A stretch of DNA of 64,000 nt from Protula sp. h YS-2021 (GCA_949752745.1 OX457025.1:100942439-101006438); one strand, 5' to 3'; shown: positions 1 to 10,325, numbered from the stretch's first letter. Notes: generated by a model from the sequence alone, not told the origin. Translations and numbers: made by a program.

Positions 1-599
1 CAGTTGCCTTTGATCACATGATATTTAAATACATTTGACAGGTGAGTGAGGAAGCTGACTTTTCTGCACTTTAACTAAAAAAATAAAAGACATGCAGCCC
101 ATTGAATATTGTGCCTGTTTTGCAAGAAGGGTATTTTGTGCATCAAATTACAGTAAATATTTGAACAATAGGGGCTGGTTCGAGGATTCGTACAGGACCA
201 ACCCTCCCCCCTCCCCAGAACAAATCCCCCTGGGGGGGGGGGGTAAAATCCCTCGTACCACCCCCATTTAGGGAGGACAAAACCCCCCAGGCTACAACAA
301 TTTTGTTGTAAACACCATCAGTTTAAATCGCGTTTTATTTACAAATACACAAATATTCTTCGCACAAAACTGAGAAACAACGGTTCTAAAAAATCTAATG
401 GAATTGCAATTAATACTTCTATCAAGTTAAATGATTGAATTGTGATTACATAAATGATCTGCGATTCTACAATAAGAAACATGCTATATTAGCGTACATT
501 TCTTAAACAGTTCCCTTCAAAACAGCATGTTGTGGGCTATTCCCCGAGCTTAATCCAGTATGTGCCTGTTGGCAAAGTCATGCACGAAGTTTCTTTATC
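1..599. other. no gene seen
   Basis: AT-rich sequence with one 12-base G run near 232-243 preceded by C-rich DNA. No coding signal, RNA gene or transposon terminus was recognised. Confidence 0.5.
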
Positions 600-1050
600 C
601 ATTCACTGGAGTGAGCGTTCCTCGATCTAGGTAGTTCTTTTAGGTGTCCATCGAGGATTTAGATGACAATCACATTCATGAGGCTCTGCTCTCGTCGGAG
701 TACGTCCAAAAAATGTCACATGTCGGGATGATAGGCAGACACCGATGCCAACATTTTTGCGGTGCCAGCCTTCAATGTCGTTGTTGGTCCTGGGCAGCTC
801 GTCTGCGGTGCGTGCGTGCATATTCCATATGTCATGTTCGAATTTAGGATCTATCCTGTTGTTTCGTCGAATGCGCCCAATAAAATTGTCCTCAAACTAG
901 TCCGCAATTGGGGTGGCATCGTGTGGGAGCTGCTGTGCAACTCCTAAACTTGTGCCTGGCATTGTCAAGGATATCCCTGTTCCGTCGGTGCCAAAGATCA
1001 GAATGCGGTTGGCATCTCCAACCCCCCTGTCGAATAACAGAAACATTTCT
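600..1050 (-). pseudogene. Mutator-like (MULE) transposase remnant
   Basis: Read on the minus strand, this is the C-terminal part of a MULE transposase of the kind common in animal genomes. Visible landmarks in order are a segment ending FEDNFIGR, then IWNMHARTADELPRTNN, then the family signature NNDIEGWHR. After a shift of frame comes a HPDM-stop-HFLDVLRREQSL block, where the family normally has HPxxWxFLxxLRxEQ. The reading is broken by an in-frame TAG just before FEDNF, by the frameshift after GWHR, and by TGA in place of the conserved Trp codon. The catalytic DDE region upstream is missing or too decayed to read, so this is dead transposon DNA. The identification rests on recalled family signatures. 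Confidence 0.72.
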
Positions 1051-1141
1051 CCGTTCGCCAGTTCTCGGGGGGTTTTGGCACAGGGGTGGATGGGGGTCGG
1101 TCCTAGACCCCCTCAGAACATATGAAGTTGACCCGTGTTAG

Positions 1142-3740
1142 GGAACGATGTGAGGCTTCGTAGCTGTCACAGAGATCTAGTTACACTTACTCGGTTTATC
1201 TCTCTGTTAGAGCCACGAATTCTTACATTGTTCCATTAATATGTTGTCAGGCTCGATTTCTACATACCAGTCCCAGTTATACAAATATTTACGGAAAGTC
1301 CATGTGCAGTATGCCCGTTTTACCAAACAGGAGAAAATTTAATGGGGAGCATATCTTTGAATTTTTTTCTTTAACGTGGAGATAAAATGGTATTCACACT
1401 CAGCTGTCAAATATTTGTTTACGTTTTGTGTTTCAAAAGTCAAGCTACCAAGAATTTAAATAAAGTGGCTGTGTGTTATGTGTAAAACGAGGGTTCCGAC
1501 ACCGGAACACATCCCGGGGCCAAACTATCCGCGACTAAACACACACCCCGGTTCCAGATAGGATGAATGCAAGATTTCCAGACCCCCTTTGATTAAACAA
1601 TTGCAGTTTAGCATAAATGAAACTTGGGAGAAGCTTGTAGGGTCGCCAAAAAATGGTACTAATACTTTAAAACTGGTGATGAAAAATTTGTCAGTGACCT
1701 CAGTAGGCCTTATCTCTGTCGGATCCCAAAAATTTATTTATTTATTTTTAAGAAATTCCCAACCTTAAACTACGCCAACGCCTAGAAAGCAATCTGACCA
1801 AAAGCGAGGGAGAAGAAGCATTGCAAGTAAAAATTCATTGGTCTAAAAAACAAAGAAGCTTCTGATATCAAGTCCTTTGCGACAGTTACTGCACCCTGGT
1901 CGTATTTAACTTATAATTTCTTTCATGCTTTTGAAAAACAAATTCAGAAATTTTTTGTGTATAATTACAAAAATTTTATCACAGTTTTATGTAATAAAAC
2001 ACGCTTCCTTTATATAAACAACTGTCTATTATTTCGGGAGATTTTTGGTTATTTCAATATTCTTGGAAAGGAAGCGTAACACAGAAGTCTATCATGGCCC
2101 TGGTACTTTGAGTTTCTTTAGCCAACGCTAATAAATACTTGTGAGTCATTTAATCTCGCATAATATCGCCCCAGCGGTGCCTCAAAGCGAGCGCAGTTGA
2201 CTTCTATAAGCGTTTCGCAGCGAGGAAAAGGAGCGGTAAGCCGATCCGCGAACCGCTTCAGGGGAGGGGGGGGGGGGGGGGCTAGAATTTACCATGATAT
2301 TGTTAAGTATGCCGTGATAAAATTCGAACAGGTAACTGCTTCTGAACTGTAAAAGTAAGAAAACAACATTTTGCGGCATGCAGGCGTAACGATATAAACG
2401 TCCATAACAAAAGAAGTGACCCTTCAGAAAAGAGAATGATAGAGAAATCCTAAACGATATTCTGCGACCGGAAAACCGAAAAATGAGAAGTTCGACTAGT
2501 ATAGATCTACAAATGCTTTACACGATGCGTAATCTTTTGGGCCGTATACTGGGGACATTATATGCCATAAAATTGATGGTATCCTCTGTTAGCCCAGTAC
2601 ACAAATTAGCAAAACTGGCCACAAAAATCAGCTTGTTTTAATTGGCACCGCCAGCTTAGCTTCTGCAGGGTTCTGCGCCTCCTGGAAAATCTGGAAATCT
2701 CCTGGAAATTGGAAATGGTAACAAAACCTCCTGGAAAACTCCTGGAATTCCCTCAAGACTCCTGGAAATCGAAATCATAATTAATTTATTTATATGTTCA
2801 TATGCATATCCAAATTTTGATATAATTATATAAAAATAGGATGATTTTTCCATTTGTCCTATTTATCAGAGTCTGGTAGATCGTAGACACTATCATATGA
2901 ACTTCTGATAACAAAGATAAATATTTCCATGTCCATTGTGATTGTAACACATTTAGGCCGTTCACACATCACTCACACAGGTTGAGGGGGGGGGGGGGGG
3001 TGAGGCTTTGATCACTGGCCTTGTATATAATTTAAGTTCGCCTACACGATCTACAGAGATTTTTGGCTTAAAATATTTTTCCGACTACTGACTTTTTGTC
3101 ACAATACAGTTGTATGATAAATTTGTACTGGCAAACGATGCCATAAACAAGAAATCATATTTGTCTGTTCACGATGTTAACATATAAATGTTTTTCACTA
3201 TCGTTTATTCATAACAGAAAGTATGTGTTAAAAAGTGGGCAATATTTAATAATTTTATTACTTTTATACCTTAGTTGATACTTAAGCTAAAGTAAAGCTT
3301 ATTTCTTTATTTCACATTGGGAGATTTATATCCTCGCCTGATTTGCCTGTCTGTAATGTGTGCACGGTATCCTAGAGTCTGAAGGCATTAACTAAGGACG
3401 TTGGGAGGAGGTCTGCATGGGAAAGCATCTTAATGGGGAAGAGTTACAGGATATATCGGGGTCTAGTTGGAGAAGTTAAAGGATATGCCATGGTCCTTAT
3501 TCAAGTCATATAATGCTGCACGGATACATCCACAGTTATATATTAAAGAATCATACATAAATTACATGTGCAGTCTTTTAACTATTCACCCGCTGCCCCA
3601 TACGCACATTTGTGACATCATCCAATTTGCGTATGATGCAGTGTACGCCTTGGTTCAAGCACATCCCGCATTTTATCCGCATGTATTTATGGATGCTCAT
3701 TAATATATCAAACAATTATACTTTATACTAATTTCTTCCC
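1142..3740. other. no gene seen; G runs
   Basis: About 2.6 kb of AT-rich DNA without a convincing exon. It contains 15- to 16-base perfect G runs at about 2266-2281 and 2986-3000. CEP43 exons upstream of 5696 could lie here, but none could be recognised. Confidence 0.45.
2655..2780 (+). repeat. degenerate CTGGAAA repeat
   Basis: A short cluster in which CTCCTGGAAA and close variants occur about eight times at irregular spacing of roughly 10-25 bases. It may be a decayed minisatellite or the internal part of a short interspersed element. No coding sense was seen. Confidence 0.5.
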
Positions 3741-3744
3741 TTTT

Positions 3745-4086
3745 TAGACCAGCCGACTTCGTCGGGCTGGTCTTGTCACATCAATAGAGGGGCATCTGTC
3801 GTCTGTATGTACTTGTGTAAAATGCTTCTTATCCTTATCCTTTCAAATTTTGTACGAATGTTCTCTAAATAGGACTCTCTGGAAAAATTAGTTATTTTGG
3901 CAATCCGAAAAAATTGGTCAAATGGGGTTCATTTGAAATTTTTTGAATGCCAACTTTCAAAATGCTTCTGCCACAGTTATGAACAGGTTTTATTTAAATT
4001 TTGTGCGAATGTTTTCTATTTAGGCCTCTCTTGAAAAATTACTTTTTTTTTTTTGGCGATGTGCTCGAAATTGCCTAAAATGGGGG
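3745..4086 (+). mobile_element. Helentron-like non-autonomous element A
   Basis: It begins with a hairpin, GACCAGCC-GAC then TTC then GTC-GGGCTGGTC (one bulged base), followed by two head-to-tail copies of a roughly 140-base AT-rich unit. The units are recognisable by AAAATGCTTCT starts at 3819 and 3959 and by shared TTTTGTxCGAATGTT and TAGGxCTCTCT blocks. A terminal hairpin next to tandem units of about 150 bases is the layout of Helitron/Helentron-associated elements (HINEs) known from molluscs and other invertebrates. No coding capacity is present. Assignment is by structure only. Confidence 0.45.
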
Positions 4087-4150
4087 CTTTTTAGCCCAGC
4101 TTACGGTACACGTAAGCTGGGGTATTCCTATTGGTCTGCGGATGGCGTCC

Positions 4151-4181
<31 letters not shown>

Positions 4182-4624
4182 CGCTGTAAACTTTGTTTCA
4201 AAATGCATCTCCTCCTACAAGTTTGATCCGATGTCATTTAATTTTGATGTGAGGCATCCCTAAGGGGTCATGCATACGGCTTGTGCTTTTCTAGTCGATC
4301 GGGTGATTTTTGAATTTTTGGCGAATTTTTAAAGAAAAAAATTAAAAATGTATCTCCTCCTACATTTTTGACCCGATGTCATTTATTTTTGGTATGAGGC
4401 ACCCCTAAAGGGTCGTGCATACGGCTTGTGCTTTTTTAGTCGATCGGACAATTTTTGTATTTTTGGGGATTTTTTTAAGCAAAAATTTTGAAAAAAATGC
4501 ATCTACTCTTACAATTTTGATTCGATGTCATTTATTTTTGGTGTGAGGATTTCCTAAGCGGTCGTGCATACGGCTTGTGCTTTTTTAGTCGATCGGGTGA
4601 TTTTTGAATTTTTGGCGAATTTTT
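4087..4624 (+). mobile_element. Helentron-like non-autonomous element B (truncated by gap)
   Basis: It starts with a terminal hairpin (TAGCCCAGCTTACG, loop, CGTAAGCTGGG), then a conserved block ending GGCGTCCGTTAG, then a (GTTA)n microsatellite at about 4151-4181. Tandem units of about 145 bases follow, each carrying ATCTCCTCCTAC, GATGTCATTTA, a CGGCTTGTGCTTTT block and TCGATCGG. Nearly three units are visible before the run of N. The same family recurs in the opposite orientation at 49490-50137. Hairpin, microsatellite and tandem units in this order are typical of HINE-type elements. Expansion of the units probably explains why the assembly breaks here. Confidence 0.55.
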
Positions 4625-4824
4625 NNNNNNNNNNNNNNNNNNNNNNNNNNNNNNNNNNNNNNNNNNNNNNNNNNNNNNNNNNNNNNNNNNNNNNNNNNNN
4701 NNNNNNNNNNNNNNNNNNNNNNNNNNNNNNNNNNNNNNNNNNNNNNNNNNNNNNNNNNNNNNNNNNNNNNNNNNNNNNNNNNNNNNNNNNNNNNNNNNNN
4801 NNNNNNNNNNNNNNNNNNNNNNNN
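4625..4824. other. assembly gap (200 N)
   Basis: A run of exactly 200 N, probably a placeholder of arbitrary length. It separates a tandem-unit element from a minisatellite, so the true missing length is unknown and may be repeats. Confidence 0.95.
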
Positions 4825-5690
4825 GCGTGTGGTGTTGACAGTGTTTAGTGCCCCTGTGCCGATGTACCTGTACGTGACGCGTGGTGTTGACAGTGTTTAG
4901 TGCCCCTGTGACGATGATGTACCTGTACGTAGCGTGTGGTGTTGACAGTGTTTAGTGCCCCTGTGACGATGATGTACCTGTACGTAGGGTGTGGTGTTGA
5001 CAGTGTTTAGTGCCCCTGGGCCGATGATGTACCTGTACGTGGCGTGTGGTGTTGACAGTGTATAGTGCCCCTGTGCCGATGATGTACCTGTACGTGTCGT
5101 GTGGTGTTGACAGTGTATAATGCCCCTGTGTCGATGTACCTGTACGTGGCGTGTGGTGTTGACAGTGTTTAGTGCCCCTTTGCCGATGTACCTGTACGTG
5201 ACGCGTGGTGTTGGCAGTGTTTAGTGCCCCTGTGCCGATGATGTACCTGTACGTAGCGTGTGGTGTTGACAGTGTTTAGTGCCCCTGTGCCGATGATGTA
5301 CCTGTACGTGGCGTGTGGTGTTGACAATGTATAATGCCCCTGTGTCGATGTACCTGTACGTGGCGTGTGGTGTTGACAGTGTTTAGTGCCCCTGTGCCGA
5401 TGATGTACCTGTACGTAGCGTGTGGTGTTGACAGTGTATAATGCCCCTGTGTCGATGTACCTGTACGTGGCGTGTGGTATTGACAGTGTTTAGTGCCCCT
5501 GTGCCGATGATGTACCTGTACGTGGCGTGTGGTGTTGACAGTGTTTAGTGCCTCTGTGTCGATGTACCTGTACGTGGCGTGTGGTGTTGACAGTGTTTAG
5601 TGCCTCTGTGTCGATGTACCTGTACGTGGCGTGTGGTGTTGACAGTGTTTAGTGCCCCTGTGACGATGATGTACCTGTATATTGCGTGTT
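4825..5690 (+). repeat. 52/55-bp minisatellite ending at a CEP43 splice acceptor
   Basis: About 16 head-to-tail copies of a unit with the core GTGTGGTGTTGACAGTGT, then AGTGCCCCTGTG, then a GATGTACCTGTACGTG tail. Units are 52 or 55 bases long, differing by presence of one GAT triplet. The array is in the intron before the penultimate CEP43 exon. Its last, partial copy (GTACCTGTATATTGCGTG then TTGACAG) supplies the AG used as the exon's acceptor. Every complete unit therefore carries a TTGACAG acceptor look-alike. Confidence 0.9.
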
Positions 5691-5695
5691 GACAG

Positions 5696-5864
5696 GGGCA
5701 TCAGCTCCGTGCACCAGACACCGCGTGGCTCGGCGCTCCTGTCCCCGCGCAGCGCCCGCAGCGAGTCCGTGGCCGCCAGCATACCGGAAGAGCTGGACGA
5801 CGACCTGGAGCTGGATGAGGAGATCTCCGAGGCCAACGAGCTGCTCAAGAGTGACAATAGCGCC
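5696..5864 (+). CDS. CEP43: CEP43 (FGFR1OP/FOP) homologue, penultimate coding exon
   Basis: CEP43 is a centrosome and centriolar-satellite protein that partners CEP350 in microtubule anchoring and ciliogenesis. This exon encodes a basic, Ser-rich stretch (HQTPRGSALLSPRSARSES) followed by a strongly acidic one (IPEELDDDLELDEEISEANE) and ends with KSDNSA. The acidic block followed by an SDK/SDN motif and then the next exon's DDLTxDxTVS matches the C terminus of vertebrate CEP43 in order and spacing. The acceptor is TTGACAG immediately upstream and the donor is GTGAGT at 5865-5870. The exon begins with one base completing a codon and ends in phase 0. Base composition turns GC-rich here, unlike the surroundings. 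Upstream exons, including the LisH/TOF dimerisation region, are not visible in the window. Confidence 0.8.
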
Positions 5865-5879
5865 GTGAGTCCCTTCCCT

Positions 5880-6060
5880 CCCCTCCCCGCTCACAGACAA
5901 CGTGAGCCCCCCCACCCCCTCCCTCCCTCCCCGCCACCTGCTGCTCCCCCCCCTCCCCTCACAGGCAACGCGCGACAACAGCGCCGTGAGTCCCTCCCTC
6001 CCTCACTGCCCCACCCCCTCACAGGCAACGCGCGACAACAGCGCCGTGAGTCCCTCCCTT
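5880..6060 (+). repeat. duplicated acceptor-microexon-donor blocks in the last CEP43 intron
   Basis: Downstream of the real donor, the intron contains three extra acceptor-donor pairs. The first brackets only ACAAC (5897-5901) between CTCACAG and GTGAGC. The next two are identical 21-base blocks (5965-5985 and 6025-6045) set between CTCACAG and GTGAGT, each inside a 60-base tandem duplication. The 21-base block would encode ATRDNSA in phase 0, which ends like the preceding exon (DNSA). The surrounding C/T-rich DNA forms good polypyrimidine tracts. Whether these are spliced in cannot be told from sequence. Confidence 0.75.
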
Positions 6061-6335
6061 CCCCTCCCCTCCCGCTATCTCCCTCAGTCTGGAATACTTT
6101 TCAGTTTTCTGGCTAATCGGAGGGTAGCTTCAGAATCAAAATCGTAGATATCGACCTTAACCACCACAAAAACCGGTCAGCCTATGAAAGAAAAATTAAG
6201 AAAAAAAAAAGCAAACAAAAAAAAAAAACAATAGAAGGAAAAGAAACAGAAAGCAGTGGTCTGGAGAAATATAGCAGTACATGCCATTCGCCGTTGCCAA
6301 ATGTCTAATACGTCTGTGGTTGCTATTGGTTACAG

Positions 6336-6422
6336 CGTGATGACTTGACGACGGACCGCACCGTGTCGCCGCACGAACTGAGCCAAGCCTTTGACTATGC
6401 AGAACAAGTGGTGCAGCCCTAG
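6336..6422 (+). CDS. CEP43: CEP43 (FGFR1OP/FOP) homologue, last coding exon
   Basis: After a TTACAG acceptor the exon reads RDDLTTDRTVSPHELSQAF and then DYAEQVVQP, then TAG. The DDLTxDxTVS start and the DY-[AL]-E-[QD]-V ending correspond to the extreme C terminus of vertebrate CEP43, so this is the true end of the protein. It joins the previous exon in phase 0. The family tail is slightly extended here (VVQP instead of ending near VA) and has an inserted PHE near the TVS motif. The stop codon lies inside the first unit of a tandem repeat that continues into the 3' untranslated region. Confidence 0.82.
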   Translation, partial: RDDLTTDRTVSPHELSQAFDYAEQVVQP

Positions 6423-6545
6423 CAACGGCTGCGCTTGGAAACCGTTGTCATGTTGCAGAGCCTTAGCAACGGTTACCCTGGGAAACCGTTGTCGTGTCGT
6501 AGAACCCTAGCAACTTCTTCCCTAAAACACCGTCAACAGGTTGTT
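6417..6545 (+). repeat. about 43-bp tandem repeat over the CEP43 stop codon
   Basis: Three diverging copies of a unit beginning CCTAGCAACGG and containing GGAAACCGTTGTC. The first copy includes the CEP43 TAG stop codon. The second copy contains GTTACC-CTG-GGAAAC at 6472-6486, which fits the RFX X-box consensus RYYNYY-N(1-3)-RRNRAC. Confidence 0.65.
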
Positions 6546-6755
6546 ATGTAACTAAAGCGACGGACCGGCGTAACCGTTGTTTTTGGCTTCTTTTTTTTGA
6601 CAACCATAGCAACGGCTATCTAGCAACAGTTGTCAAGGCGACAGCACTCATCTGTGATCTTCCCCCACGAAGCCTTTTGATTGTGTATATAGCTGAGCGC
6701 CCAGCACAGACAGACACAACATTTACACGGTCAATAAATGCAATTTCCTGCATTT
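6423..6755 (+). other. CEP43 3' untranslated region
   Basis: Non-coding tail after the TAG, with the TAGCAACGG repeats. The first canonical poly(A) signal, AATAAA at 6733-6738, is followed within 20-30 bases by GCAATTTCCTGCATTTTCTC, a plausible cleavage region. Further AATAAA copies lie in an A/T microsatellite at about 6789-6830. The end point is an estimate. Confidence 0.5.
6733..6738 (+). terminator. AATAAA poly(A) signal of CEP43
   Basis: First canonical hexamer downstream of the CEP43 stop, about 310 bases after it. It probably sets the 3' end of the transcript. Confidence 0.5.
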
Positions 6756-7244
6756 TCTCAAAAAAATAACGGGCCGATATTCCATATCAATAAATAAACA
6801 AATAAATAAATAAATAAATAAAAATAATAAAAACCTGATATATGAAGCGTGTGTGACGCTGTTAGGCTTTTGGGTTGGGGAGGGATGAGGAAGGGGTTGG
6901 GAAAACTATTGCGAAACTAAAGCAAAGAACTTGTTTGATATTAATATAGGCGTGAGACTTCGACTTTTTTAGACTTGTTTTTTTTTTTTTTTTTTTGTGA
7001 TGAGGTTTTGAATTTTTGCTAGTAGCGGCCTTCATCTGGTTGAAGTTCTGTCTTCATAGTGTGCAGATATTTTTGGAATTATTATGATTATTATTTTTCT
7101 TTATTTATTTATTTTTTTTTTGCGTTGACAAAGGTGCACTGGGAAGCGTGACGACTTTCTGGTGAGCGTTGGAATTTCATTTTATCTACTGTTTTGATAG
7201 AATCATAAATTTATAAAAGGAAAGCTCACCTGTTGTAAATATGC
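6756..7244. other. no gene seen; A/T microsatellites
   Basis: Contains an (AAAT)n tract at about 6789-6830 and poly(T) near 6980-6995. No coding or RNA signal was recognised. Confidence 0.5.
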
Positions 7245-7425
7245 GAAAAGAGAGTGTTGGTTTATCCGATGTGTCATATTGATGAATTCACGATTGGGCT
7301 GGGGGGTGGGGGGGAGGGAGTTGGGTTGTGATAGAAGAGAGGAGGGGTGGGGTTGGTGGGGAGGGGGGGGGGAGGTAACGAAAAGAGAGCGTGGGTTTAC
7401 CCGCTGTGTCATATCGATGGAGAAT
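7245..7425 (+). repeat. imperfect tandem duplication
   Basis: The block AAAAGAGAGTGTTGGTTTAT with its continuation to GTGTCATATTGATG at about 7248 recurs at about 7381 as AAAAGAGAGCGTGGGTTTAC with GTGTCATATCGATG, a period near 133 bases. G-rich DNA with long G runs separates the copies. Confidence 0.6.
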
Positions 7426-7686
7426 GTTGCGTCCATTTTTTGTGTTTTTTTTTCTCTCCCGGCAGCCACTGAATAACTGGCAGCAGAAAATGGCGTAGAA
7501 AGTTTTGAAGAGGACGAGTTTGCTTATAGCCTGATAGTACACAGCTTATAACCTGGTGTCGCTGCCTGTGGAGCTTATAACCTGTCGGCGCCTTGTTCGG
7601 AATACAAAGTTGCGGAAACAGGCTTATTTCCTTGTTCAGTTGTTACAATGTGAGATGCCTCTGTTGTTGAGGCTCTGCCTTATAAT

Positions 7687-8209
7687 GTTAAATGCTGGGC
7701 CTCCCTCTGTTAATACAAATGTTGGGCCTCCCTCTGTTAATACAAATGTTGGGCCTCCCTGTGTTAGTACAAATGCCGGGCCTCCTACTGTCAGTATAAA
7801 TGTTGGGCCTCCCTCTGTTAATACAAATGTTGGGCCTCCCTGTGTTAGTACAAATGCCGGGCCTCCTACTGTCAGTATAAATGTTGGGCCTCCCTCTGTT
7901 AATACAAATGTTGGGCCTCCCTGTGTTAGTACAAATGCCGGGCCTCCTACTGTCAGTATAAATGTTGGGCCTCCCTCTGTTAATACAAATGTTGGGCCTC
8001 CCTGTGTTAGTACAAATGCCGGGCCTCCTACTGTCAGTATAAATGTTGGGCCTCCCTCTCTTGATACAAATGTTGGGCCTCGCTGTGTTAGTACAAATGT
8101 TGGGCCTCCTTCTGTTAGTACAAATGTTGGGCCTCCCTCTGTTATTACAAAAGCTGGGCCTCCCTCCGGTAGTACAAATGTTGAGCCTCCCTCTGTTAGT
8201 ACAAATTGA
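7687..8209 (+). repeat. 27-bp minisatellite with 81-bp higher-order unit
   Basis: About 19 copies of a 27-base unit that reads GPPSVNTNV in the open frame. Three variants alternate (GPPSVNTNV, GPPCVSTNA, GPPTVSINV) to make an 81-base higher-order unit repeated four times almost without change. The frame stays open for 217 codons because the unit length is divisible by three. No acceptor, start context or conserved flanking protein sequence suggests that it is translated. The period of three codons is also what random repeat expansion would leave open. Confidence 0.88.
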
Positions 8210-8814
8210 AATGTCTCTTATGGGCGTATGAAAAAGTGTGAAATTACTAGTGTTATTTTTCCGGTTCTTTGGTTAGGGAAACTAATTTGTTATAGATTAG
8301 CCTTAACGATGTATTCTGGGATATAATATTTTTTCTTTTTTTTGGGGGGGGGGGGTGGGGGATTGGGAGGGGCGGCGGTTTCCAAGCTTCGATTTGCGAT
8401 GACATCGTCGTTTGATAAGCCGCGGTGTTTCGAATGTGTCCTCGGCGTTTATCACTTGCACGGAAACGTTGCACATGTTCCAACTGGAAGTGACGTATCG
8501 GAGTGAACGCAACTGACTGTATGGCTTAGGGTTTTTTTAATTTTTACGATTTTTTTTATTGAATATTATTATGTTTTTTTTTTTTTTTGTTACTTATCTT
8601 TGCGTTATGACCATAGGGACTACGCGTAGGGATTTATTGTGTAAATTCGTGCTGATTGTTTTGTTATCAGTTGAATGTTGTTTAAGACTGGACTGGTGTG
8701 TGTGTGACTAGCTGGTCGGGAGTGAGCATCCTCTCTCCTTCCCCCCTCCGTACCGGAAGTAGAATTCTGTAGGGTGTGAGAGTGAGGGTCTGCTTGCTTG
8801 ACCAGTCAAAGGGC
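8210..8814. other. no gene seen
   Basis: Contains a G run near 8342-8352 and poly(T) tracts. No exon or RNA gene was recognised. Confidence 0.45.
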
Positions 8815-8965
8815 ACACGTTGCGTTACGAATCGGGCGTTGCGTTACGAGTGACGTGGTGCGTTACGAGTGACGTGATGCGTTACGAGTGACGTGGTGCG
8901 TTACGAATGACGTGGTACGTTACGAGTGACGTGGTGCGTTACGAGTGACGTGGTGCGTTACAGGC
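8815..8965 (+). repeat. 19-bp minisatellite
   Basis: About eight copies of GTGACGTGGTGCGTTACGA and close variants. Looser variants (GTTACGAG, CCACGTG) continue down to about 9250. The unit is CpG-rich, unlike most of the window. Confidence 0.75.
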
Positions 8966-9289
8966 TGTATATTGCGTGGTGAGTCGCTTGTCGGGTCACG
9001 CGTCATGTCCCATATACAAGCCACGTATTGCAAGGGAAACCGCGCCGTCACGTGCCGCGTTGCGAGTTACATGTTACGTTGGGAACCGCGCCGTCCTCTG
9101 TCAATAATCACGTGTGGCGTTTTGAGCCATGTGTTGTTCTGATGTGGCGCGAACGATGAGGCGTTACGTGTTTTGTTACAAGCACGGGCCGTGCTGCGAG
9201 CCACGTGTTGCAGTGGGAAGCGCGCGTTACGAGCCACGTGGTGTGAACGATCCGACGCTGTGCGATTTTGCAGCTGAATTACTCGAAAT

Positions 9290-9540
9290 ACGACACAAAG
9301 TACATGAAACACCACAAGAATTACATGAAACACGACACGAAATACATAGAACAGGACACGAATTACATGAAACACAACACGAATTACATGAAACACGACA
9401 CGAATTACATGAAACACGACACGAATTACATGAAACACGACACGAATTACATGAAACACGACACGAATTACATGAAACACGGCACGAATTACATGAAACA
9501 CGACACGAATTACATGAAACAAGACACGAATCACACATCA
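9290..9540 (+). repeat. 21-bp minisatellite, open in several frames on both strands
   Basis: About 11 copies of a 21-base unit containing GAATTACATGAAACACGACAC. One frame reads the heptad-length ELHETRH, another YMKHDTN, and the antisense reads SCRVSCN or FHVIRVV. Long open frames in both directions follow from a unit divisible by three with no stop. No evidence of translation is visible. Confidence 0.88.
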
Positions 9541-10325
9541 CTGCACAAGAATAACACTTACCTCATAAAATGTAGCGTTTCTTATACCAATTAACAGCGC
9601 TCACATATTTATTCTACTCTTTCAAGTGATTTTTAGTTGTATGGTAGAAAGTGGTTTCCATGTTCGTCACTTCTTGTGTTTTTAGCCTCCCATTAATAAA
9701 TCTCAGTCAGGGGTCTACAGCTTTCTTCTTCTCTAATAAAAACACCGCTCAAGTCGTGAAATAGATACGTTATAATGGTCATTTATCCTTGATAAAATGG
9801 TGCTAATATTTATGAGCTTTTTGTCAAGAAAATGCTGATTTTCTTCTTCCTTTTTTTTCTTTCCCCTTTTCACAACGATCAAACGCGATTAACTGTGTGT
9901 AAACATTCGGTATTTTTTATAGAAGAAAAACAAAACTAGACTTGAAAAATTAGACTATGCGATTAGAAGCTGTTGTAGAAAGCCTAACCACTTGTTCCCG
10001 TTGTCTGTAGATCGTGAGATGTAGTTATAAAAATAAATATTATGCCTTTTTTTATACGAAAATATCTCGGCGTGTAACTAAGATATAGTGCTTATCTATC
10101 TGTTATCATTACGGTGTGCGTCCAAAGCGCGGGTACTTGTTCTACGTGCTGCAGTGTTGGACATAAGATTTTTTTCTCTTGGAATGTGTAGATTTAAAAA
10201 TAAAAGAAACATAAATCATCTTATTTTACTTATTTTTATTGTTCATTTACCAGATGTACGCGTGTATTTGCAGTCAGCTGTCCGTTAGTTCTCCGTGACA
10301 CGCCAGTAGTCCAAGCTAAAAAAAA
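9541..10325. other. no gene seen
   Basis: AT-rich DNA without recognisable coding or transposon sequence. Confidence 0.45.

Noticed and set aside
1..4620. Upstream exons of CEP43
   Set aside because: Expected on the plus strand, but no segment could be matched to the LisH region or the central part of the protein; not called.
7556..8209. 217-codon GPPSVNTNV repeat frame as a structural protein gene
   Set aside because: No signal peptide, exon signals or conserved flanks; the frame exists only because of the 27-base unit.
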